Positions 16,941-25,941 of a stretch of DNA of 64,000 bases are shown here, piece after piece. Both the position numbers and the translations under genes were made by a program. This DNA comes from Agaricicola taiwanensis (lineage in GTDB: Bacteria; Pseudomonadota; Alphaproteobacteria; Rhizobiales; Methylopilaceae). The notes under the pieces are model-generated. The model was not told the DNA's origin, searched no databases, and saw nothing but the letters and a program-made list of their open reading frames with translations. Each line of letters starts with the position of its first letter. The first letter of the stretch is position 1. The DNA lies in the NCBI RefSeq assembly GCF_014635245.1, contig NZ_BMCP01000001.1, forward strand, positions 682,001 to 746,000, read 5' to 3'.

Positions 16941-17579
16941 GTGAAAGTCGATATCCAAAGTCTCGATGCCCGCAATCAATATAAAGTCATGTCGTCCCTG
17001 GTGGTGCCGCGTCCCATCGCCCTGGTCTCCACCATGTCGCCCGCCGGCGCACACAACGCCGCGCCTTTCAGCCTCTTCAACATGTTCGGCGAGGATCCTC
17101 CGGTCGTGATCATCGGCCTACAGGACCACTGGGAGGACCGTAAGGTGAAGGACACCACGATCAACGTGGTGGAGACCGGCGAGTTCGTGGTCAACCTGGT
17201 CGACGAGGACCTGGCGCAGGCCATGAACGTCTGCGCCACCGATTTTCCGGAGGGCACGAACGAGACGGAGATCGCGGGTCTGACGCTGGCGCCGTCGGAG
17301 AAGATCAAGCCTCACCGGATCGTGGAAGCGCCCGCATCACTGGAATGCCGCCGCATCGCCGTTCTGCAGATCGCGCCCCAACGAAAGCTGGCCATTGGTG
17401 AAGTGGTCATGGTGCATGTGCGCGACGGGTTGATGGACCCGGAGACCCTCAGGATCGACATCCAGGCTTATAAGCCCGTGGGCCGCCTGTTCGCCTCGCT
17501 CTACACACGCACGCGCGATCAGTTCGAAATGAAGATGGACAGCTATCAGGAGTGGCTGGAGAAGAACGGAACGTCCTGA
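16941..17579 (+). CDS. flavin reductase-like FMN-binding protein
   Basis: Split-barrel flavoprotein of 212 residues (flavin reductase-like family). Conserved features are SLVVPRPIALVST near residue 20, NAAPFSLFNMF near 40, and D-T-xx-N-V-xx-TGEFVVNLV near 75. Such proteins reduce FMN for a partner oxygenase or act as small reductases. No oxygenase is visible nearby, so the partner may be elsewhere. I kept the GTG at 16941 because it gives the conserved family start; an ATG two bases earlier is out of frame. It is the last gene of the plus-strand operon and ends 16 bases from the convergent regA-like gene. Confidence 0.87.
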   Translation: MKVDIQSLDARNQYKVMSSLVVPRPIALVSTMSPAGAHNAAPFSLFNMFGEDPPVVIIGLQDHWEDRKVKDTTINVVETGEFVVNLVDEDLAQAMNVCATDFPEGTNETEIAGLTLAPSEKIKPHRIVEAPASLECRRIAVLQIAPQRKLAIGEVVMVHVRDGLMDPETLRIDIQAYKPVGRLFASLYTRTRDQFEMKMDSYQEWLEKNGTS

Positions 17580-17595
17580 CGGATCGCAAGCCGGC

Positions 17596-18129
17596 TTACT
17601 TCACGCGCTGCTTCTCCAGCTTCCGGGCCAGCGTGCGCCGGTGCATGCCGAGACGCCGTGCCGTTTCCGATATGTTGAAATCGGTTTCGACAAGCGTCTC
17701 ATGGATGCGCTCCCACTCCAGGGTCTTGATTGAAGTCGCGCGGTTGGTCAGCGGCACCGCCGCGTCGCCGTCCGCCTTGCTGAAGGCCGCCTCGATGTCA
17801 TCTGTATTGGAGGGCTTGGCCAGATAGTGGCAGGCCCCCAGCTTGATGGCCTCAACGGCGGTGGCGATGCTGGCAAAGCCCGTCAGCACCACGATCTTCA
17901 TATCAGGGTCGTGCGCGTGCAGTGTCTTCACGCATTCAAGGCCCGACCCTCCCACGAGCTTCAGATCCACCACTGCATAATGCGGAGACGTTGTCTGGAG
18001 GAGGGCTGTGACGCTTTCCAGGCCATCGCAGAGATGGACCTCATAGTCGCGGCGCTCGAAGGAGCGTTTCAGCGCGCGTGCGAAGGAGGGATCATCCTCG
18101 ATGATCAGGAGCGTGCGATCAGAGCTCAT
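17596..18129 (-). CDS. response regulator, RegA/ActR/PrrA type
   Basis: Redox response regulator of 177 residues. The receiver domain has the acidic pocket at E11-D12-D13 and the phospho-acceptor D55 in AVVDLKLVGGSGL. A short linker leads to a C-terminal Fis-type helix-turn-helix (NISETARRLGMHRRTLARKL). This two-domain arrangement without an AAA domain is the RegA pattern. Start: the ATG at 18129 has AGGAGG 5 bases before it; a GTG at 18135 is also in frame but overlaps the ribosome site. It overlaps the end of the RegB-like kinase gene by 11 bases. Expected targets include respiratory oxidases such as the neighbouring cyo genes. Confidence 0.93.
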   Translation of the reverse strand: MSSDRTLLIIEDDPSFARALKRSFERRDYEVHLCDGLESVTALLQTTSPHYAVVDLKLVGGSGLECVKTLHAHDPDMKIVVLTGFASIATAVEAIKLGACHYLAKPSNTDDIEAAFSKADGDAAVPLTNRATSIKTLEWERIHETLVETDFNISETARRLGMHRRTLARKLEKQRVK

Positions 18130-19330
18130 TGTCACCTCCTGGCGAGAGCGCGCCCAGCGGCAGGGCCACCGTCACGACGGCGCCTCCGCCGGTCCGGTTT
18201 TGTGCCGCCACGCTGCCGCCGAGCTTGCGAACCACATTGACGACAAGGAAGAGGCCAAGGCCGCTGCCAGGCCTGTTCTTGCTGGAACGGTAAGGCTTTC
18301 CCAATTCCGCGAGGATCTCCGGATCGAAGCCGGAGCCGGCATCCTTCACCGTGACCATAAGATGGTCATCCCGCCGCTCGACATCGACCCCCACCCACTG
18401 GGGAGAGGCCTCCAGCGCATTGTCGAACACATTGTAGAGCACCTGCTTCAGCGCCGGATCGGACACGATGACCGCATCGGGACGGAAGAGGTTGTCGTAG
18501 ACGAGCTCCGGCGGCGAGCGGTGCGACCGCCACTCCGCTATGGCCTCGTCAAAGAAGGCGTTGACGGTGGTTCTCACCGTGCCTTCGCCGCGCACCTCGC
18601 CTGAGGACATCAGGATGCCGGACACAATGGTCTTGCAGCGATCAAGCTGACCCTGCACTTCCTCGATCTCCTGCGCGATATCAGGATCGTCGCGAAAGAT
18701 CGGCATGCGCCGCCAGTCATTGAGAATGACGGAGACTGTCGCGAGCGGGGTGCCGAGCTCATGGGCGGCGCCGGAGGCAAGAAGGCCCATGCGCACGATG
18801 TGGTCCTCTTCCGCCGAGCGTTGCCGCATATCGGCCAGATAGGCGTCATGAGCACGCAGGTTCCGGTTGATGCGCGTGATGAACAGCACGAGCAGGGTCG
18901 CCGCCAGGGCGAAGCAGATGAACATGCCCTGGATGTGCAGATTGAGCAGGTTGCCGGCCTGGTGTTGGGGCAGCTCGAGTTCCCGGTAACTGGTCGTCAG
19001 CCAGATGAAACAGCCGCTGGCGATGGCGACGAGCGCCCAGGTCGACCAGGTTTCAAGCAGCACCGCGCCCAGGATGACCTGGAGCAGGAACAGCGAAACG
19101 AACGGATTGGTCGCGCCGCCGGACAGATAGAGCTGGATGGTCAACGCCGCCACGTCGATCAGGAGCTGGAGAAAAAGCCCCATGTTGCTGGCAACCGCCT
19201 CGTGCCGCAGCTGCAGCATGCTGACTGCGTTGAGCGCGATGAGAAGCCCGATCACCGTCGCCATTTCGATGAGCGGTAAAGCGATGCCGAACCAGTATTG
19301 TACGATGACGATCGTCACCACCTGACCCAT
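18119..19330 (-). CDS. sensor histidine kinase, RegB/ActS/PrrB type
   Basis: Membrane redox sensor kinase. The ATG at 19330 gives 403 residues with about five hydrophobic segments, the ubiquinone-site heptapeptide pattern GGxxNPF (GGATNPF, 71-77), the H-box AAHELGTPLATV with H190, a cysteine at 232 in the following linker, then N, G1 and G2 boxes of the ATPase domain (DNALEASP, DAGSGFDP, GSGLGLFLV). The conserved opening of this family (LRWLAV, then GQ) begins upstream of this ATG: the same frame codes LFLLIQLRWLAV directly before it. The true start is therefore probably upstream at a non-standard codon; see the entry at 19331-19399. It senses quinone or redox state and phosphorylates the RegA-like partner. 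Confidence 0.92.
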   Translation of the reverse strand: MGQVVTIVIVQYWFGIALPLIEMATVIGLLIALNAVSMLQLRHEAVASNMGLFLQLLIDVAALTIQLYLSGGATNPFVSLFLLQVILGAVLLETWSTWALVAIASGCFIWLTTSYRELELPQHQAGNLLNLHIQGMFICFALAATLLVLFITRINRNLRAHDAYLADMRQRSAEEDHIVRMGLLASGAAHELGTPLATVSVILNDWRRMPIFRDDPDIAQEIEEVQGQLDRCKTIVSGILMSSGEVRGEGTVRTTVNAFFDEAIAEWRSHRSPPELVYDNLFRPDAVIVSDPALKQVLYNVFDNALEASPQWVGVDVERRDDHLMVTVKDAGSGFDPEILAELGKPYRSSKNRPGSGLGLFLVVNVVRKLGGSVAAQNRTGGGAVVTVALPLGALSPGGDNEL

Positions 19331-19399
19331 GACCGCAAGCCAACGGAGTTGGATCAGGAGGAACAGATTCTTCTGCCCGGTTGTCTGCTGGGTGCTGAT
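19331..19399 (-). other. probable 5' extension of the regB-like gene with non-standard start
   Basis: In frame with the kinase, 23 further codons run back to an ATC at 19399 and include the family-typical LRWLAV stretch. No ATG, GTG or TTG occurs before the in-frame stop that lies two codons further up. GGGAGG lies 6 bases ahead of the ATC, which sits one base after the SURF1 stop codon; a CTG at 19366 is the other option. A sequence error cannot be excluded. Confidence 0.5.
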
Positions 19400-19400
19400 C

Positions 19401-20198
19401 TCAGGCCTCCCTCATCGTTTCGCTGCCACCGCGCGCGGCACGGCGCAGGCGCCGTTCATCGTAGGCGACAAAGATGATGGCGCCCACCAGCATGGCATCC
19501 AGCGCGAACCACGTCAGGAGATAGACGAGATGGTTGTTGTAAAAGCGGACCACCGTGAGCCCGCCGACCGGCAGTCCGCCGGGATTGGCGGTTCGATCCG
19601 CATCGATGAAATAGGGCGCGGCCTCATCGATGTCGCGGCTCTGCGCCATGGCGGCCACATCGCGGGAATACCAGCGGTCAGCCGCAGGATCATTGCTGCG
19701 CAGGAAGGCGCCTCCGGGCTCGCTGAGGCGCAGGAGGCCCGTGACCGTGGTCTCGCCTTCGACCTGTCCCTCCATGCGGCTGGAGGCGGCGCGGCGATCG
19801 GTCGGCACGAAGCCGCGGTTGACGAAGACCGTAAATCCTTCAGATGTGGCCAGCGGCGTCATCACCCAGAAGCCGCCGCCGAAGTCGGTGACCGCCTGCA
19901 CCAGCACTTCACGGTCGTGCAGGAACCGTCCCCGGACCTGAACCTTTCGATACTCAGCACCCGCGGCCGTCATCTGCGGCCAGGATGCGGGGCCGGGCGC
20001 AGCGACAGGCGCGGCGTGAATGCGCGCGTCCACGCGTGCGATGAGATCGAGCTTCCAGGCACGCCGCTCCACCTGCCACAGGCCGAGGCCCGTCAGGACG
20101 ACGACGCCGAGGGCCGCCAAAAGACCCATGATCGAAAGCGCCAGGGCCGAACGGGGCCTGCGGTGCCGCTCAGTCCTGTCGCCGGGCGCTTGAGCCAT
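19401..20198 (-). CDS. SURF1 family oxidase assembly protein
   Basis: Membrane assembly factor for heme-copper oxidases, 265 residues, near the normal length. It has one hydrophobic segment near the N-terminus (LSIMGLLAALGVVVLTGLG) and one near the C-terminus (HLVYLLTWFALDAMLVGAIIF), bracketing a periplasmic domain. Family stretches are GLWQVERRAWK near residue 38, VNRGFVP near 127 and YNNHLVYLLTWF near 220. It follows cyoD by about 18 bases on the same strand, so it belongs to the terminal-oxidase operon and likely helps place heme in the oxidase. Its stop lies immediately before the probable kinase start. Confidence 0.92.
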   Translation of the reverse strand: MAQAPGDRTERHRRPRSALALSIMGLLAALGVVVLTGLGLWQVERRAWKLDLIARVDARIHAAPVAAPGPASWPQMTAAGAEYRKVQVRGRFLHDREVLVQAVTDFGGGFWVMTPLATSEGFTVFVNRGFVPTDRRAASSRMEGQVEGETTVTGLLRLSEPGGAFLRSNDPAADRWYSRDVAAMAQSRDIDEAAPYFIDADRTANPGGLPVGGLTVVRFYNNHLVYLLTWFALDAMLVGAIIFVAYDERRLRRAARGGSETMREA

Positions 20199-20216
20199 GG
20201 GATGGGACGGCCTCCG

Positions 20217-20606
20217 TCACATCCGGTTCATGTCATGGACACCGGGCATCATGTTGGTGTTGAGGTGGTACATCACCCACAGCGAGCCGGCGAGGATGAT
20301 GACGACAACGATCAGGGTGAAGATCAGCGCCATCATATTCCAGCCTTCCTCGGCCTTGGGAGTCATGTGCAGGAAGAACACCATGTGGACCACGATCTGC
20401 ACCACGGCAAAGCCCATGATCGTCAAGGCCGTCGCATTGGCATCCGCCAGAACGCCCTCCATGACGAGCCAGAAGGGGATGGCCGTCAGGATGACCGACA
20501 ATACGAAGCCGACCATGTAACTCTTGAACGTGCCGTGGGCGTGGCCGTCGCCATGGTCGTCGTGACCATGATCATGGCCATGTTCGTTGTGAACCGTCGC
20601 GCTCAT
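20217..20606 (-). CDS. cyoD: cytochrome bo3 ubiquinol oxidase subunit IV
   Basis: Small oxidase subunit of 129 residues with three membrane segments (about 33-55, 63-83, 95-117). The N-terminus is unusually rich in histidine and aspartate ([17 protein letters not shown]), which could bind metal. The ATG at 20606 overlaps the cyoC stop by 4 bases; a longer frame to 20687 lies inside cyoC. Subunit IV assists assembly of the oxidase and CuB binding. The gene order cyoABCD is the standard one; cyoE for heme O synthesis is not in the window. Confidence 0.93.
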   Translation of the reverse strand: MSATVHNEHGHDHGHDDHGDGHAHGTFKSYMVGFVLSVILTAIPFWLVMEGVLADANATALTIMGFAVVQIVVHMVFFLHMTPKAEEGWNMMALIFTLIVVVIILAGSLWVMYHLNTNMMPGVHDMNRM

Positions 20607-21232
20607 CGCACCATTCCCATCAGATAGACGAAGGTGAAGACGCCGATCCAGATGACGTCCAGGAAATGCCAGAACATGCTGAGGCACATCAGCCGGCGGC
20701 GGTTAGCGGCAATCAGCCCGTGTTTGCCCACCTGCACCATCAGCGTCACCAGCCAGATGATGCCGAAGGTGACGTGAAGCCCATGTGTTCCGACCAGCGC
20801 GAAGAAGGCCGACAGGAAGCCGCTGCGCTGCGGTGTGGCGCCGATGTGGATGAAGTGATGGAATTCGTAGAGTTCGATGCTGAGAAAGGCGAGGCCGAAC
20901 AGGCCCGTGATGGCAAGCCACATCTGCGTCGCAGCGACACGGTTCTTGTCCATGGTCAGCATGGCGAAGCCGTAGGTGATTGACGAGAACAGCAGCATGG
21001 CCGTGTTCAGCGCCACCAGGTTCAGATCGAACAGGTCTTTCGGGCCGGGTCCGGCGGCATAGTTGCCGCCGAGCACGCCATAGGTGGCGAACAGGATCGC
21101 GAAGATGAGACAGTCGCTCATCAGATAGATCCAGAAGCCCAGCGCCGTGCTGCTGCCTTCGGGGTGGGCGTGTTCCTCGACCTGATAGAAGATCGGGGCC
21201 TCGTCCTGGGTGGTCGTGACTGTTGCCGCCAT
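20603..21232 (-). CDS. cyoC: cytochrome bo3 ubiquinol oxidase subunit III
   Basis: Oxidase subunit III, 209 residues from the ATG at 21232, with five membrane segments. Family stretches: [19 protein letters not shown] near residue 30, [27 protein letters not shown] in the middle (ending near 150), and [19 protein letters not shown] near the end. It is part of the quinol oxidase complex that reduces oxygen and pumps protons. It follows cyoB by 5 bases and overlaps cyoD by 4. Confidence 0.95.
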   Translation of the reverse strand: MAATVTTTQDEAPIFYQVEEHAHPEGSSTALGFWIYLMSDCLIFAILFATYGVLGGNYAAGPGPKDLFDLNLVALNTAMLLFSSITYGFAMLTMDKNRVAATQMWLAITGLFGLAFLSIELYEFHHFIHIGATPQRSGFLSAFFALVGTHGLHVTFGIIWLVTLMVQVGKHGLIAANRRRLMCLSMFWHFLDVIWIGVFTFVYLMGMVR

Positions 21233-21237
21233 GATCG

Positions 21238-23250
21238 TCAGGCCTTCGCCGTTGCCGCGGTGAGGAGGCGGGTGCGCTCCTCCTCGGTCCGCACAACCTC
21301 CTCTACAGGAATGTGGAAGTCGCGGTGGTAATTGAACGTGTGCCCGATCGCGACCGCGAGGATGCCGACGAAGCTGATCGCCGCAAGCCACCACATGTAC
21401 CAGATGAGGCCGAAGGCGCAGGCGATGCTCAGACCGGCGAGGATGATGCCGGTGCCGGTGTTGCTGGGCATGTGGATGGGCCGGAAGCCCTCCAGCGGGC
21501 GCTGGTATCCGCGCTTTTTCATGTCCGCCCAGGCATCGTTGTCGTGCACCACGGGGGTGAAGGCGAAGTTGTAGTCCGGCGGTGGCGAGGAGGTCGCCCA
21601 TTCCAGCGTGCGGCCGTTCCAGGGATCGCCCGTGTTGTCGCGCAGTTCCTCACGCTTCCAGACGCTGACCACCATCTGGATCAGGAAGGCGCCGATGCCG
21701 ACGGCGATGATCGCCGCGCCAAAGCCGGCGATGATGAACCAGATCTGCAGCGAGGGATCGTCGAACACGCGCAGGCGCCGCGTCACGCCCATGAGACCGA
21801 GCACATAGAGCGGCATGAAGGCGGCCCAGAAGCCGACAACCCAGCACCAGAAGGAAACATGGCCCCAGAACTGGTTGAGCTTGAAGCCGAAGGCCTTGGG
21901 AAACCAGTAGTTGATGCCGGCGAAAAGGCCGAACAGCACCCCGCCGATGATCACATTGTGGAAGTGCGCGACCAGGAACAGGCTGTTGTGCAGGACGAAG
22001 TCGGCCGGAGGCACGGCGAGCAGAACGCCGGTCATGCCGCCCACCACGAAGGTGAGCATGAAGGCCACGGTCCACATCATGGGCAGCTCGAAGCGGATCC
22101 GGCCGCGGTACATGGTGAAGAGCCAGTTGAAGATCTTGGCGCCCGTCGGGATCGAGATGATCATCGTCGTGATGCCGAAGAAGGAGTTCACGCTGGCGCC
22201 GGAGCCCATGGTGAAGAAGTGATGCAGCCAGACGAGGTACGACAGGATGGTGATGACCACCGTGGCGTAGACCATGGAGGTGTAGCCGAACAGGCGCTTG
22301 CCGGTGAAGGTGGTGACCACTTCGGAGAAGATGCCGAAGGCGGGCAGGACGAGGATGTAGACCTCCGGGTGACCCCAGATCCAGATGAGGTTCACATACA
22401 TCATCGGATTGCCGCCGAGATCGTTGGTGAAGAAGTTCGTTCCCACGTAGCGATCAAGTGAGAGCAACACCAGGACGACCGTCAGCACCGGGAAGGAGGC
22501 GACGATGAGCACGTTGGTGCACAGCGAGGTCCAGGTGAAGACGGGCATCTTCATCATGGTCATGCCGGGCGCGCGCATCTTGACGATGGTGCAGATCAGG
22601 TTGACGCCGGATAACGTCGTCCCGATGCCGGCCACCTGCAGCGCCCAGATGTAATAATCCACCCCGACATCGGGACTGTAGGCGATGCCCGAGAGCGGCG
22701 GATAGGCGAGCCAGCCGGTGCGGGCGAATTCGCCTATGAACAGCGACATCATCACGAGGACCGCGCCGGCGGCCGTCATCCAGAAGCTGAAGTTGTTGAG
22801 GAAGGGGAACGAGACGTCACGGGCGCCGATCTGCAGCGGTACCACGTAGTTCATGAGGCCCGTGACCAGCGGCATGGCCACGAAGAAGATCATGATCACG
22901 CCGTGGGCCGTGAAGATCTGATCGTAGTGATGCGCGTTGAGGTAGCCCTCGGAGCCGTTGAAGGCCATCGCCTGCTGCAGGCGCATCATGATGGCGTCAG
23001 CAAATCCCCGCAGCAGCATGATGATGCCGAGGATCATGTACATGATGCCAATGCGCTTATGGTCCACGGTGGTGAACCATTCCTTCCAGAGGTAGCCCCA
23101 GAGCCGGTACTTGGTGATCACACCAAGCATCGCGAGGCCGCCGAGGGCGACCGCGATGAAGGTCGCCACCAGGATCGGCTCATGGATGGGGAAGGATTCC
23201 AGGGTCAGCCGGCCGAAGATCGGGTGGATGGCTTGCTGTGTCTCGGTCAT
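21238..23250 (-). CDS. cyoB: cytochrome bo3 ubiquinol oxidase subunit I
   Basis: Catalytic heme-copper subunit, 670 residues, full length for CyoB. It shows the heme/CuB features: HGVIMIFF near residue 105, [14 protein letters not shown] with the proton-path glutamate, WLHHFFTMG with the CuB histidines, and HFHNVIIGG with the heme histidines. N- and C-terminal extra membrane segments beyond the 12-span core match bo3-type rather than aa3-type subunits. It reduces oxygen to water using ubiquinol and pumps protons across the inner membrane. Confidence 0.97.
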   Translation of the reverse strand: MTETQQAIHPIFGRLTLESFPIHEPILVATFIAVALGGLAMLGVITKYRLWGYLWKEWFTTVDHKRIGIMYMILGIIMLLRGFADAIMMRLQQAMAFNGSEGYLNAHHYDQIFTAHGVIMIFFVAMPLVTGLMNYVVPLQIGARDVSFPFLNNFSFWMTAAGAVLVMMSLFIGEFARTGWLAYPPLSGIAYSPDVGVDYYIWALQVAGIGTTLSGVNLICTIVKMRAPGMTMMKMPVFTWTSLCTNVLIVASFPVLTVVLVLLSLDRYVGTNFFTNDLGGNPMMYVNLIWIWGHPEVYILVLPAFGIFSEVVTTFTGKRLFGYTSMVYATVVITILSYLVWLHHFFTMGSGASVNSFFGITTMIISIPTGAKIFNWLFTMYRGRIRFELPMMWTVAFMLTFVVGGMTGVLLAVPPADFVLHNSLFLVAHFHNVIIGGVLFGLFAGINYWFPKAFGFKLNQFWGHVSFWCWVVGFWAAFMPLYVLGLMGVTRRLRVFDDPSLQIWFIIAGFGAAIIAVGIGAFLIQMVVSVWKREELRDNTGDPWNGRTLEWATSSPPPDYNFAFTPVVHDNDAWADMKKRGYQRPLEGFRPIHMPSNTGTGIILAGLSIACAFGLIWYMWWLAAISFVGILAVAIGHTFNYHRDFHIPVEEVVRTEEERTRLLTAATAKA

Positions 23251-23265
23251 GACAAATCTTGCGTA

Positions 23266-24441
23266 TCAGGAGTTGGACGGCCGGCTGGGGGCGGCCCAGA
23301 AGGTTGTCGGGAAGGAGCGCAGCGGCTTGACGTTGGGGCGCTTCAGGCCCGCGCCGACGATCGGTGACATGTTCGCCGGCGGCGTGGGCGTGAACTCCGC
23401 TGTCCCGGGTGCTTCCTCGACGGCGCAGATGCTGAGCACATAGCTCGGATCCGGACCGAAGACAGCGCCGCGGCGGGCGTATTTGTCATAGGTCAGCGGC
23501 ATGGTGTTGTGGATGCCGGCGAGGCCGAGGCCGCCCTCGGCGTCGATGGCCATCATCTCCTTCATGCACATCTTGCCCTCTTCCACGCACATGTTGAGGA
23601 TCGCGTTGAAGAGGCCGGCGTCGACGCTGGCGTAATGGCGGATGGGAACGTTCTCGCTGGGGCGCTCGAGATCCAGGTAATCCGGCCGGTTCAGAGCGCC
23701 ATCCGCGGATTTGACCGTCTCAACCCATTTGTCGAAATCGCCCTGCTCGAGCCCATGGAAGGCGAAGCGCATGCCGGAGAAGCCGGCGCCGCTGTAGTTG
23801 GCGGAAAAACCCTCGAACTCTCCGGGCGCGTTGATGACCGCGTGAAGCGTCGTTTCCATGCCCGGCATGGCATAGATCATGCCGGCGAGGGCGGGCACGT
23901 AGAAGGAGTTCATCACCGAGGAGGAGGTGATGCGGAAGTGTATCGGCCGATCCACCGGCGCCGCCATTTCATTGACGCTGGCGATGCCCTGCTCGGGATA
24001 GATGAAGAGCCATTTCCAATCGAGCGCCACCACCTGAACTTCGAGAGGAACGTGCTCTTCGGTCACCGGCTTGCCGTGCGCCAGCCGGTCCAGCGGGCGG
24101 TAGGGGTCCAGAAGATGCGTCCCCATCCAGGTCACGGCGCCGAGGCAGATGATGATCAGAAGCGGCACGGACCAGATGATGAGCTCAAGCCCCGTCGAAT
24201 GGTCCCAGTCCGGCTCATATCTGGCTTCGGTGTTGGTATGGCGGTAGCGCCAGGCGAACAGGACTATCATCACCATGACGGGCACGATGACGATCAGCAT
24301 CAGGATGGTGGAGATGATGATCAGATTGGCCTGCTGGTCGGCGATGTCGCCCGAGGGCGACATGACGACGAGATCGCAGCCGCCCAGAAGCAGGGCGAAG
24401 GGCAGCAGGAAAAGGAGGCGGAACGGGGTCAAGACAGCCAC
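23266..24441 (-). CDS. cyoA: cytochrome bo3 ubiquinol oxidase subunit II
   Basis: Oxidase subunit II, 391 residues from a GTG at 24441. A lipoprotein-type signal ends LLLGGC at about residue 22. Two membrane segments follow (about 40-62 and 85-107), then the periplasmic cupredoxin domain. The CuA cysteine/histidine set is absent; the site reads NYSGAGFSGMRF, as in quinol oxidases. The C-terminal stretch after about residue 280 is longer than in the E. coli protein and holds three cysteines. It heads the minus-strand cyoABCD-SURF1 operon and faces a large palindrome in the divergent region. Confidence 0.95.
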   Translation of the reverse strand: MAVLTPFRLLFLLPFALLLGGCDLVVMSPSGDIADQQANLIIISTILMLIVIVPVMVMIVLFAWRYRHTNTEARYEPDWDHSTGLELIIWSVPLLIIICLGAVTWMGTHLLDPYRPLDRLAHGKPVTEEHVPLEVQVVALDWKWLFIYPEQGIASVNEMAAPVDRPIHFRITSSSVMNSFYVPALAGMIYAMPGMETTLHAVINAPGEFEGFSANYSGAGFSGMRFAFHGLEQGDFDKWVETVKSADGALNRPDYLDLERPSENVPIRHYASVDAGLFNAILNMCVEEGKMCMKEMMAIDAEGGLGLAGIHNTMPLTYDKYARRGAVFGPDPSYVLSICAVEEAPGTAEFTPTPPANMSPIVGAGLKRPNVKPLRSFPTTFWAAPSRPSNS

Positions 24442-24494
24442 CTGTCGATGGAATGCTCTATAGATGGGGCACCGCTAGCTCTCGGACAGGCTAA

Positions 24495-24523
24495 GCGACA
24501 TTGGACAATTTGCCCAATGCCGC
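24495..24523. promoter_or_regulatory. 29-base near-perfect palindrome, candidate RegA-type or other operator
   Basis: Twelve of fourteen base pairs match around the centre at 24509. Each arm reads GCG(A/G)CATTGG outward-in, which resembles the first half of published RegA/RegR boxes (GNGRCRTT). It lies 54 bases before the cyoA start and 86 before the divergent transporter gene. Confidence 0.55.
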
Positions 24524-24608
24524 TATCTGCCCCCGCAGGACAATAAGATAGCCAACAGCCCGTGGTCGCTTGCCTATGGGCGATACGCAATCGTCGGGTG
24601 CTGAAAAC

Positions 24609-25922
24609 ATGGCGCAAACATCAACCACGGCAGAACGCGATGCACGGCTGGTCAACGCACGGCACGGCGACGTCAATCCCGGCGAGATCGCGATCGGCGT
24701 CATCATCGGCCGGACGTCGGAGTTCTTCGACTTCTTCGTTTATGCCATTGCCTCGGTTATCGTCTTCCCGAGGCTGCTGTTCCCCTATGTCGATCCGCTG
24801 ACCGGCACCGTCTATTCCTTCGCCATCTTTGCGGTGGCGTTCATCGCCCGCCCCATCGGCACGCTCATCTTCACCGAGATCGACCGCGCCTATGGCAAGA
24901 GTATGAAGCTCACACTCGCACTCTTCCTGCTGGGCACATCCACCGTCTGCATCGGCTTTATTCCAAGTTACGATCAGATCGGAGCTGGCGCGGTCTGGGC
25001 GCTGACGCTCCTGCGCATCGGCCAAGGCCTCGCCCTCGGCGGCACCTGGGATGGTCTTGCTTCCCTTCTGGCACTCAACGCGCCGGAAAAACATCGTGGC
25101 TGGTACGCCATGATCCCGCAGCTTGGCGCTCCCATCGGGCTGATCGTCGCCAGTGGTCTGTTCGCCTTCTTTGTCGGCAACCTGTCAGCGGAAGACTTCT
25201 TCACCTGGGGCTGGCGCTATCCCTTCTTCGTCGCCTTTGCCATCAACGTCGTGGCCCTCTTTGCCCGTCTCCGCATCGTGGTGACGCCGGAATACACGCA
25301 TCTGTTCGAAAGCCGCGAACTGCAACCCACCAGCGTCGTGACGACCTGGCGGCATGCCGGCCGCCAGATCATCACCGGTGCCTTCGCGCCGCTGGCAAGC
25401 TTCGCCCTGTTCCATATGGTTACGGTGTTCCCGCTGTCCTGGGTGTTTCTCTACACGGAGGAGGGGCCAGCCCGTTTCCTCCTCATCGAGGCCTTTGCCG
25501 CTGTCTTCGGGCTTATCGCCATCGTGCTGTCGGGTTTCATCGCCGACCGGATCGGGCGGCGGGCGCTCCTCGGCGGCGGGGCCATCGCAATCGCCGTTTT
25601 CAGCGGCTTCGCACCGGCCATGCTGGACGCGGGCTTCGCCGGCGAGATGATCTTCATGATCGTCGGCTTCATCCTGCTCGGAGTGTCCTTCGGCCAATCC
25701 TCAGGCGCGGTGGCGTCCAGCTTCCGAAAGACCTACCGCTACACCGGCTCGGCCATTACCTCCGACCTCGCCTGGCTGTTCGGTGCGGGTTTCGCGCCGC
25801 TGGCCGCGCTTCTGCTGGCCGGCAATTTCGGCCTCATTTCCGCCGGAGCCTATCTTCTGTCGGGTGCTGTCTGCACATTGATCGCGCTGTGGGTGAACCA
25901 GCGGCTGGAATTGGAACGCTGA
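24609..25922 (+). CDS. MFS transporter, metabolite:H+ symporter type
   Basis: Major facilitator transporter of 437 residues from the ATG at 24609; upstream in-frame starts (24576, 24570) remain possible because no strong ribosome site marks any of them. Features are GRTSEFFDFFVYAIAS at the first span, RIGQGLALGGTWDG in span 4, and ADRIGRRALLGGG in the loop between spans 8 and 9, matching the MHS (proline/alpha-ketoglutarate-type) family. Twelve spans are expected. It diverges from cyoA, sharing the palindrome-bearing region, so oxygen or redox control is possible. Substrate unknown. Confidence 0.88.
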   Translation: MAQTSTTAERDARLVNARHGDVNPGEIAIGVIIGRTSEFFDFFVYAIASVIVFPRLLFPYVDPLTGTVYSFAIFAVAFIARPIGTLIFTEIDRAYGKSMKLTLALFLLGTSTVCIGFIPSYDQIGAGAVWALTLLRIGQGLALGGTWDGLASLLALNAPEKHRGWYAMIPQLGAPIGLIVASGLFAFFVGNLSAEDFFTWGWRYPFFVAFAINVVALFARLRIVVTPEYTHLFESRELQPTSVVTTWRHAGRQIITGAFAPLASFALFHMVTVFPLSWVFLYTEEGPARFLLIEAFAAVFGLIAIVLSGFIADRIGRRALLGGGAIAIAVFSGFAPAMLDAGFAGEMIFMIVGFILLGVSFGQSSGAVASSFRKTYRYTGSAITSDLAWLFGAGFAPLAALLLAGNFGLISAGAYLLSGAVCTLIALWVNQRLELER

Positions 25923-25941
25923 ATCCCATAGCCATGGTGAC

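Noticed and set aside
15609..17054. A 481-codon minus-strand open frame across the deacetylase-fold gene
   Set aside because: It covers two well-supported plus-strand genes and an intergenic hairpin, and the translation is low-complexity.
21313..22461. A 382-codon plus-strand open frame over cyoB
   Set aside because: It is antisense to the certain cyoB gene and rich in H, D, E and G from GC-rich complementarity.
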